A DNA stretch of 64,000 nt from Streptomyces sp. AC558_RSS880 (GTDB taxonomy: Bacteria > Actinomycetota > Actinomycetes > Streptomycetales > Streptomycetaceae), in the NCBI RefSeq assembly GCF_019049255.1, contig NZ_JAGMUJ010000115.1, positions 69,355-133,354 of the forward strand, in the 5' to 3' direction. The position numbers were made by a program, and so were the translations under genes. The notes under the pieces are model-generated. The model did no database searches and had not been told where the DNA came from. It saw nothing but the letters and a program-made list of their open reading frames with translations. Positions 39,371-46,173 of this stretch are shown here, piece after piece. Position 1 is the stretch's first letter. Every line of letters starts with the position of its first letter.

Positions 39371-40678
39371 TCAGGCGGCGTTGCCGGTGCCTGTTCCGGT
39401 GGTGCTCGTCCCGGTGGTGCCGGCGTCCCGGGCGAACGCCTTCCAGCCACCGGCCGGTTCCTGACCGACGTCCAGGGTGCGCAGCCGCTCCAGCACCTCC
39501 GGCCTCTGCACGTCCAGCCAGTCGGTGAACTGCCGGAAGGAGACGAGCCTCACGTCGCCGCCCTTCTCCTTCTCCCGCGCGATGTGCTTGAGCGCTTCCT
39601 CCACGGCGTCCATGTAGATGCCGCCGTTCCACTGCTCGAAGTGGTTGCCGACGAAGAACGGCGCACGGTTCGACTCGTATGCCCGCTTGAATCCCGATAT
39701 GTACGCCTGGGTCGCCTGCCGCCGCCAGCCCGGGTGGTGGTGGGCCGGCGCGTTGGTCGAGTTGACCGACTGGTTGGCGAGGATGTTGTAGTCCATCGAC
39801 AGGACCTCGAAGGAGCGGCCGGGGAACGGTATCTGCTGGAGCGGAAGGTCCCATATGCCCTGCTTCTTCACCGGCCAGACCTGGCGGCCGCCGGGCGAGG
39901 AGGCGTCGTAGCGCCAGCCGAGCTCGCGGGCGGTGGGCAGCAGGTTGTCCTGGCCGAGCAGACAGGGTGTACGGCCGCCGACGAGCTCCTTGTCGTAGTC
40001 GAAGGGGAGCGGCTCCAGGTCGGTCCAGCCGGAGTTGGTCCGCCACTCCTTGACGAAGGACTTGGCCTGCTCGATCTCGCTGCGCCACTGCCGCGCCGTC
40101 CAGCCGCCGACGCTGCCGGAGCCGCCGCAGAAGTGGCCGTTGAAGTGGGTGCCGATCTCATGGCCCTCGAGCCAGGCGCGGCGGAGGTTCTTCAGCGTGT
40201 CCTTGATGTGGCCGTCGGTGAGGTAGCCGATGTCGGAGGCGCCGCGCGGGTTGTTCGGGGGGTCGTAGAGGCGCTTCTTCGACTCGGGGAGCAGGTAGAG
40301 GCCCGAGAGGAAGAAGGTCATGGCCGCGCCGTGCTCCTTGGCCAGGTCCAGGAAGCGCGGGAAGAGGCCGTTGCCGACCTCGCCGGCCCCGTCCCAGGAG
40401 AAGACGACGAACTGCGGCGGGGTCTGCCCCGGCTCCAGCGGCACCGGCTCGTCGGGCTGGTGGGGCTGCCTGCCGGTGAAGGAGGTGGAGCCGTCACCGA
40501 TCGGGCGGGCGGTGTTCGTCGGCTTCGGCTTCGGCGTGCCGGGCCGGTCGTCGGGGCGAGGGCCGCCCGTGTCGGTCCCGCCACCCGAATCCGTGTGGCC
40601 GCCGCAGCCCGCCAGTGGGACGGCGGCGGCGGCTCCCGCCCCGAGCCCGAGCATTCCCCTACGGGTGAGACTGCGCAT
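39371..40678 (-). CDS. Polysaccharide deacetylase-like Tat lipoprotein
   Basis: 435 residues. N-terminus MRSLTRRGMLGLGAGAAAAV...AGC is a Tat-type lipoprotein signal (RR plus lipobox). After a Thr/Pro-rich linker the NodB-like fold begins at FVVFSWDGAGEV, with EIGTHFNGHFCGG as the likely metal/His motif and SMDYNILANQ later. The first NodB Asp pair is SWD rather than TFDD, so catalysis is uncertain. Start ATG 40678; GTG 40696 lies within a hairpin. Acts outside the membrane on cell-wall glycan, if active. Confidence 0.82.
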   Translation of the reverse strand: MRSLTRRGMLGLGAGAAAAVPLAGCGGHTDSGGGTDTGGPRPDDRPGTPKPKPTNTARPIGDGSTSFTGRQPHQPDEPVPLEPGQTPPQFVVFSWDGAGEVGNGLFPRFLDLAKEHGAAMTFFLSGLYLLPESKKRLYDPPNNPRGASDIGYLTDGHIKDTLKNLRRAWLEGHEIGTHFNGHFCGGSGSVGGWTARQWRSEIEQAKSFVKEWRTNSGWTDLEPLPFDYDKELVGGRTPCLLGQDNLLPTARELGWRYDASSPGGRQVWPVKKQGIWDLPLQQIPFPGRSFEVLSMDYNILANQSVNSTNAPAHHHPGWRRQATQAYISGFKRAYESNRAPFFVGNHFEQWNGGIYMDAVEEALKHIAREKEKGGDVRLVSFRQFTDWLDVQRPEVLERLRTLDVGQEPAGGWKAFARDAGTTGTSTTGTGTGNAA

Positions 40679-40690
40679 GGCAACCCCGAT

Positions 40691-40731
40691 CGTCACGTCC
40701 TCTGGTGGTCACTCACTCAGAGGACGTGACG
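40691..40731. terminator. 14-bp perfect stem-loop just upstream of the deacetylase
   Basis: CGTCACGTCCTCTG (40691-40704) pairs with CAGAGGACGTGACG (40718-40731), 13-base loop. It ends 12 bp before the deacetylase start and 90 bp after the phosphatase stop. It can be a terminator for hemL-phosphatase or a 5' leader structure of the deacetylase mRNA. Confidence 0.65.
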
Positions 40732-40820
40732 AAGCCTGGGGTTCCCGACCGTGTGCGGGGGTTTCGCAACGGTTTTCGAAAGCGTGGTCCCCGTCGGGCG
40801 TCGCGCCGGTCCGGCGGGCG

Positions 40821-41513
40821 TTACGCCCCGAACGCCTTGCTCTTCCCCTTCACCGGCCTGGCGCCCGCCAGGAGATGCGCGGGGACGAGATCACGGGCCG
40901 GCTCGCTGTAGCCGACGGAGACGATCCTGTCCCCCTGGTAGGTGAAGGTGGTCAGCGAGGCGAGCGTGCACTGCCGCTTGCGCGGGTCGTGCCACAGCCG
41001 CCGCTTCTCCACGTAGGACCGCACGATCCAGATCGGCAGCTGGTGGCTGACCAGCACCGCCTCGTGTCCGCGCGCCGCGTCCTTGGCCGCGTTCAGCGCG
41101 CCCATCATGCGGATGACCTGCTCGACGTACGGCTCGCCCCAGGACGGCTTGAACGGGTTGACGACGTGCTTCCAGTTGGCCGGGCGGCGCAGCGCGCCGT
41201 CGCCGATGCCGAAGGTCTTGCCCTGGAAGACGTTCTCCGCCTCGATCAGCCGCCCGTCGGTGGCGATGTCCAGGCCGTGCGCCTTGGCGATGGGCTCGGC
41301 CGTCTCCTGCGCCCGCTCCAGCGGGGAGGCGACGACGTACGTGATGTCGCGGGAGGCGAGGTGTTCCCCGACCCGGTCGGCCATGCGCCGGCCCAGCTCG
41401 GAGAGGTGGTAGCCGGCGAGACGGCCGTACAGGATGCCGTCCGGGTTCTCGACCTCGCCGTGCCGCATCAGGTGGACGACGGTGACGTCGTCGTCCTTCT
41501 CCGGAGTGCTCAT
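40821..41513 (-). CDS. Histidine phosphatase family protein
   Basis: 230 residues. Catalytic LMRHGEVENPDG (RHG with phosphorylated His), SPLERAQETAEPIA, and the second His in VLVSHQLPIW. Phosphoglycerate-mutase-like fold; in cytoplasm, substrate unknown. ATG 41513 overlaps the hemL stop, a conserved pairing in Streptomyces. Confidence 0.92.
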   Translation of the reverse strand: MSTPEKDDDVTVVHLMRHGEVENPDGILYGRLAGYHLSELGRRMADRVGEHLASRDITYVVASPLERAQETAEPIAKAHGLDIATDGRLIEAENVFQGKTFGIGDGALRRPANWKHVVNPFKPSWGEPYVEQVIRMMGALNAAKDAARGHEAVLVSHQLPIWIVRSYVEKRRLWHDPRKRQCTLASLTTFTYQGDRIVSVGYSEPARDLVPAHLLAGARPVKGKSKAFGA

Positions 41514-42826
41514 GCCGTGGCCTCCGCCGCCGCTCGGGCCGCCGCCGGGAGGGCGTCGGCGATCCGCTGGAGGGCCCGCTCGTCGTGCGCGGTGGACACG
41601 AACCAGGACTCGAAGGACGACGGCGGCAGGTAGACGCCGTTCGCGAGGAGCGAGTGGAAGAACGCGGTGAAGCGGAACGAGTCCTGCGCCTTGGCGTCCT
41701 CGTAGTTCCGCACCGGGCGGTCGGTGAAGAACACCGAGAACATGTTGGAGGCGTTCTGCAGCGTGTGCGCGACGCCCTCCTTGCCGAGCGCCTCGGTGAC
41801 GAGCGACTGGATCTGCGCCGACACGGCGTTCACCTTCTCGTACGCGGCGTCGTCGAGCAGCCGCAGCTGGGCGAGCCCGGCGGCGGTGGCGACGGGGTTG
41901 CCGGAGAGGGTGCCGGCCTGGTAGACGGGGCCGGCCGGGGCGAGGTGGCCCATCACGTCGGCGCGCCCGCCGAAGGCCGCGGCCGGGAAGCCGCCGCCCA
42001 TCACCTTGCCGAAGGTCATCAGGTCGGGCCGCACCCCGTCGACGCCGTACCACCCGGCGCGGCTGGTCCGGAACCCCGTCATGACCTCGTCGGAGATGTA
42101 CAGCGCGCCGTTCGCGGCGCACGCGTCCTTCAGCCCCTGGTTGAACCCGGGCAGCGGCGGTACGACGCCCATGTTGCCCGGGGACGCCTCGGTGATCACG
42201 CAGGCGATCTCATCCGGGTGCGCGGCGAAGGCGGCGTGCACGGCGTCGAGGTCGTTGTACGGCAGGACGATGGTGTCGCCGGCCTGGGCGCCGGTGACGC
42301 CGGGCGTGTCGGGGAGCGCGAACGTGGCCACCCCGGAACCGGCGGAGGCGAGCAGCGAGTCGACGTGCCCGTGGTAGCAGCCGGCGAACTTGACCACCTT
42401 GGTGCGCCGCGTGAACCCGCGGGCGAGCCGGATCGCCGACATGGTGGCCTCGGTCCCGCTGGAGACGAGCCGCACCTGCTCCAGCGGCTCGATCCGGGCG
42501 GTCATCTCCTCGGCGAGCGCGACCTCGCCCTCACCGGGCGTGCCGAAGGACGTGCCGCGCGCGACGGCCTCCTGCACGGCGGCGATCACCTCGGGGTGCG
42601 CGTGCCCGAGGATCATCGGCCCCCAGGAGCAGACGAGGTCGACGTACTCGCGTCCGTCGGCGTCGGTCAGGTACGGGCCGGTGCCCGACACCATGAACCG
42701 GGGCGTGCCGCCGACGGCGCGGAAGGCGCGCACCGGCGAGTTCACGCCGCCGGGCGTGACGGCCGCGGCACGGTCGAACAGTGCCTGCGAGGCTGGGGCT
42801 TCGTATGAATATGGCAGTTCGCTCAT
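41510..42826 (-). CDS. hemL: Glutamate-1-semialdehyde 2,1-aminomutase HemL
   Basis: 438-residue PLP enzyme making 5-aminolevulinate for heme. Family motifs: NSPVRAFRAVGGTP, VSSGTEATMSAIRLARG, SDEVMTGFR and the PLP lysine in TFGKVMGGGFPAAAFGG. Start ATG 42826. Its place next to the cytochrome c biogenesis operon fits heme supply. Confidence 0.95.
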   Translation of the reverse strand: MSELPYSYEAPASQALFDRAAAVTPGGVNSPVRAFRAVGGTPRFMVSGTGPYLTDADGREYVDLVCSWGPMILGHAHPEVIAAVQEAVARGTSFGTPGEGEVALAEEMTARIEPLEQVRLVSSGTEATMSAIRLARGFTRRTKVVKFAGCYHGHVDSLLASAGSGVATFALPDTPGVTGAQAGDTIVLPYNDLDAVHAAFAAHPDEIACVITEASPGNMGVVPPLPGFNQGLKDACAANGALYISDEVMTGFRTSRAGWYGVDGVRPDLMTFGKVMGGGFPAAAFGGRADVMGHLAPAGPVYQAGTLSGNPVATAAGLAQLRLLDDAAYEKVNAVSAQIQSLVTEALGKEGVAHTLQNASNMFSVFFTDRPVRNYEDAKAQDSFRFTAFFHSLLANGVYLPPSSFESWFVSTAHDERALQRIADALPAAARAAAEATA

Positions 42827-43298
42827 GACCTGCGACTTCTCCGACCTTCTCCGACATTCCGGGGTTTCCCGGCTCCGGGTGCGTATGACGTGTCCAGGGT
42901 AGGCCAGGGGCGGCCTCCGGCATCCGGCCCCCGATCGGCCGTGATCTGCGAAACTGGCGTCTGATACACACAGCTCACACGGTCGGGGCCGGCCGGAGGC
43001 TGCGAAGCTCCCGCGGGCAGATGTCCGACCGTACGTTTCGGCGGGCGGCCGTGGGGGAGGTCACTGACACGATGATCGGGTTGCGCGGCGGGGGCCACGC
43101 GTCCTAGAAAAGCAGTCGGGTGGAGATATGCATCGCGGTGGCGGACTGGGCGAGGGGACTGATGACCTGGGTCCTCGACGTGCCCGGCGGGGAAGGCACC
43201 GACGCGAGGCGGAGGACACGGACGAGACACGTCGGACACGCGGTGAACCGGAGCGGATCGGCCCCCTGAGCGGGGCGGGGAGCAGGAATGGTGGTCGG
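42827..43298. other. Interval upstream of hemL and the conserved gene at 43.3 kb
   Basis: 472 bp without a recognised gene. TTGCGC (43081-43086) and TAGAAA (43105-43110), 18 bp apart, could be a rightward promoter. An in-frame ATG at 43128 would extend the downstream gene by 57 charged residues. Confidence 0.4.
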
Positions 43299-43736
43299 GT
43301 GGGGGTGACGTACAAGTATTTCGGCGCGCCGGACGGCGCCACCGCGGCCCGCGTCCCGATCTCGATGCGCCCCGAGGAGCTCGGCGGCGACGAACTCGGC
43401 ATGAACGGCATGTTCACCAAGATCAAGCCGGAAACCATGGCCGCGATGGTCCTCACGGGCATCGAGGGCGTCCCCCTGCACAAGGTTCCACCCCTGGAAC
43501 TGGTCGTCCTGCACCCCGACTACGCGGTCGTGAAACTCCCCATGACGGTCGTCGACCCGCTGCGCGGCATAGGCGAGGAGGCCGTCGGCGCGGCGGCCTT
43601 CATCTGGTCGACGGTCCCGGACCGCGGCGGCCCGCGTGACGCGTTCAACGTGTACCAGCTGCTGCACGAGTGGCAGGACTTCTCGCACCGACTGCACGAG
43701 GCGGGGCATCAGGCTTACTGCCTGGTGTGGCCCTGA
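43299..43736 (+). CDS. Conserved hypothetical protein; 3' end duplicated at 51.1 kb
   Basis: 145 residues starting VGVTYKYFGAPDGATAARV and ending LLHEWQDFSHRLHEAGHQAYCLVWP. No domain recognised. GTG 43299 taken as start; GTG 43305 and ATG 43128 are options. 44 bp of its 3' end (43664-43707) recur at 51092-51135 with one mismatch, making this the left boundary of the kinase-trio region. Alpha/beta composition, no signal or membrane helix. Confidence 0.7.
   Translation: MGVTYKYFGAPDGATAARVPISMRPEELGGDELGMNGMFTKIKPETMAAMVLTGIEGVPLHKVPPLELVVLHPDYAVVKLPMTVVDPLRGIGEEAVGAAAFIWSTVPDRGGPRDAFNVYQLLHEWQDFSHRLHEAGHQAYCLVWP
43664..43707 (+). repeat. Direct repeat, left copy (44 bp)
   Basis: Begins GCACGAGTGGCAGGACTTCT and encodes HEWQDFSHRLHEAG inside the conserved gene. 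Matches 51092-51135 at 43 of 44 positions (A/G at 43691). Confidence 0.9.
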
Positions 43737-43830
43737 GCTCGGCCTCGCGAGGTGCGGGCGGAGCTTTCGGGCCCGTCTTCGGCATGCCCCGGTGGGTCCC
43801 GGCCGGCGTGGAGATCGCTGTCCTCGGGCC

Positions 43831-43902
43831 TTCGAGGTCTTCGAGGTCTTCGAGGTCTTCGAGGTCTTCGAGGTCTTCGAGGTCTTCGAGGTCTTCGAGG
43901 TC
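43831..43902. repeat. 9-bp minisatellite, eight perfect TTCGAGGTC units
   Basis: Eight tandem copies followed by a degenerate TTCGACGAC. It is in the gap between the conserved gene and the first kinase of the trio. The unit length is a multiple of three, so all six frames stay open, which creates long false ORFs here. Likely variable by slippage. Confidence 0.95.
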
Positions 43903-43965
43903 TTCGACGACATCGTGATCGACGGTCGATGACGGCTCCGGCCCCGACCCCCTACGATCGGCGCC

Positions 43966-46086
43966 GTGGCGGAACTGGTGCGGCCTCTGGGGACAGGCGA
44001 TCCGGAACGGCTCGGGCCGTGGAGACTGCTGGGTGTGCTCGGGGCCGGCGGCATGGGGACCGTCTATCTGGGGCAGGCGGGGCGGCGACTGGCCGCGGTG
44101 AAGACCCTGCGGCCCGAGAACGCGGGTGACCCACACTTCCTGGCGCGCTTCGAGCGCGAGATACGCGCGGCGGGTGCCGTGCGGAATCCGTGCATAGCGA
44201 GGGTGTACGACGCCGACCTCGACGGCCGTGTGCCGTGGTTCGCCGGAGAGTTCGTCCCCGGGCCCACGCTGGAGCGCACCGTCACCGATCGGGGGCCCCT
44301 GCCGTCGGAGGCGGTCCGCGTGCTGGGTGCCCTGCTCGCGCACGCGCTGCTGGCGCTGCACGCGGCCGGCGTCGTGCACCGGGACCTGAAGCCGTCCAAT
44401 GTGCTGCTGACCGCCGACGGTGTGCGCGTCGTGGACTTCGGCATCGCGCGTGTGCCGGACGCGACGGCTCTCACCCTGGCCGCGCAGCGACCGGGCTCCG
44501 CGGGCTACATGTCACCAGAGCAGGTCCTGGGCGGTGAAATCGGGCCCCCGAGCGACGTCTTCGTCCTGGGAGCACTGCTCACCTTCGCGAGCACCGGACA
44601 CCACGCGTTCGGCGCCCACGCCGCGCTGGTGGACTTCGCCATCGCCCACGAGGAGCCCGACCTCACCCCCGTACCGGACGGGCTGCGCCAGGTGCTCGCC
44701 CGATGCCTGGCCAAGGATCCCGCGCTGCGGCCGACGGCGGCGGAGCTTCAGGAGCTGTGGAGCGGGGGCGGCGGCCGTACAAGGGCGGGCGCGGCGCTCC
44801 TCGGGCGCGTACCCGCCCGTGTTCCGGCGGACTGGCTGCCGTCGGGCGTACTGCTGGACATCGCCGCACGCGAGCGCCGCGCCGCCGAGCTGGCCGGGCA
44901 CCCGGTCCCCGGGGGACGCCCGGGTGGCCGGCGGCTGCCGCGACGGCGCTCGGTGCTCGCCGCGGCCGGCGGGTCACTGCTCCTCGCCGGCGCGGGCACC
45001 GCGGCCTGGCGGTGGTACGCCGACGACGGCACCCGGAACGACGCGGCCGCGACTCCCGTGCCGCGCTGGACGGGCGCCCCCGGCACCCAGCCGGATCCCC
45101 TGTGGGAGGTCTCCGGCCTCGCGCCCGAGCCGCCGTTCCCGCCGACCGCGGCGGGAACACTGCTGCTGGCCGCGCTCCCCGGCAACGGCGTGGTGGCTCT
45201 CGACGCCCGTACCGGGGAGGAGCGTTGGCGGACGGAGAACATCCGCACCGTGGTGACCGCCGAGCGGCCCCTCGCCCTCGACGAGGACGGCGCGCCGGTC
45301 GCCCTCGCACCGGACACGGGAGACGTGCGATGGCGCGGCTCCGGCGGGCTGCGTACGCTCCTGGCCGTCGACGGTGACACCGTGTACGGGCTCGACGGCT
45401 CCGGCGGGATCACGGCCGTGCGCACCGGGGACGGCACCCGGCGCTGGCGTCGGACGGCGCCCTCCGGCACCGGGGCGACCGCACAGGCCGCCCTCGCCCA
45501 CGGGCTGCTCCTGCTCACCGGGGAGGACGGCGTGATGCACGCGCTGCGCACCCGGGACGGCGCGGAGTCCTGGCGGCAGGACACCGGTACCGGTGCCGCG
45601 CTGCGGCCCGCCGCGGACGACGACGGCGTCTACCTGGGCGGCGCGCGACTGCGCGCCCTGCGTCCGGCGGACGGCGAGCGGCTCTGGGAGCTGCCGAGCC
45701 AGGACTCCGCCGAGGGTGCCGCCGGCTTCGGGCCGCCCACGGTACGCGGCGACCACCTGTACGCGGTGGACGGCGACGTCCTGCGCAGGGTGGCGCGCCA
45801 GGACCCGGGCTCCGGCGCGGAGTTCGACATGGGCGGGGCGTGGGATCCGTTCGGTGGCCGGTCGGGGCCGCGTGCCGGTGTCGCCCCCGTCGTCGCGGGC
45901 GACGGCGTCCACCTGACGCCGGCCGACCCGGCGGCCGGTGTCCTCGCCGTACGGATCAGCACGATGGAGGAGCAGTACCGCTTCGTCCCGCCGGGCGATC
46001 CGGCGGGCGCGTGGCTGGTGGCGGTGGTGAACGGCATACCGGTCATGCAGTGCGGGGAGCGGCTGTTCGCCCTGCCGCCGCTGTGA
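43966..46086 (+). CDS. Membrane Ser/Thr protein kinase with PQQ-type propeller (trio 1)
   Basis: 706 residues. Glycine loop LGAGGMG (25-31), Lys46, HRDLKPSN with Asp140, DFG with Asp157: looks active. LPRRRSVLAAAGGSLLLAGAG marks the membrane helix (about 325-345), followed by propeller blades (VVALDARTGEERWRTEN, VYGLDGSGGITAVRTGDGTRRW). Start GTG 43966 (MAELVRPL). The gene follows the minisatellite by 63 bp and is the first of three kinase-like genes in a row. Confidence 0.9.
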   Translation: MAELVRPLGTGDPERLGPWRLLGVLGAGGMGTVYLGQAGRRLAAVKTLRPENAGDPHFLARFEREIRAAGAVRNPCIARVYDADLDGRVPWFAGEFVPGPTLERTVTDRGPLPSEAVRVLGALLAHALLALHAAGVVHRDLKPSNVLLTADGVRVVDFGIARVPDATALTLAAQRPGSAGYMSPEQVLGGEIGPPSDVFVLGALLTFASTGHHAFGAHAALVDFAIAHEEPDLTPVPDGLRQVLARCLAKDPALRPTAAELQELWSGGGGRTRAGAALLGRVPARVPADWLPSGVLLDIAARERRAAELAGHPVPGGRPGGRRLPRRRSVLAAAGGSLLLAGAGTAAWRWYADDGTRNDAAATPVPRWTGAPGTQPDPLWEVSGLAPEPPFPPTAAGTLLLAALPGNGVVALDARTGEERWRTENIRTVVTAERPLALDEDGAPVALAPDTGDVRWRGSGGLRTLLAVDGDTVYGLDGSGGITAVRTGDGTRRWRRTAPSGTGATAQAALAHGLLLLTGEDGVMHALRTRDGAESWRQDTGTGAALRPAADDDGVYLGGARLRALRPADGERLWELPSQDSAEGAAGFGPPTVRGDHLYAVDGDVLRRVARQDPGSGAEFDMGGAWDPFGGRSGPRAGVAPVVAGDGVHLTPADPAAGVLAVRISTMEEQYRFVPPGDPAGAWLVAVVNGIPVMQCGERLFALPPL

Positions 46087-46173
46087 CTCCGTTGTGACAG
46101 CGTGGACGACGTGTGCATGTCGTGGTGGCTTAGGCTTGCTCACCGTCCTTGTCTCAAAGGGGGGTTGGGGACT

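Noticed and set aside
43636..43935. Long overlapping ORFs over the 9-bp repeat (FEV, SRS, LED and SKT tripeptide runs)
   Set aside because: A 9-bp unit without stop codons keeps all six frames open. None of these frames has a convincing start or family match.
46108..46136. TAGGCT at 46131 as the -10 of a promoter for the pseudokinase
   Set aside because: No acceptable -35 at 16-18 bp (GACGTG is weak), so not annotated.
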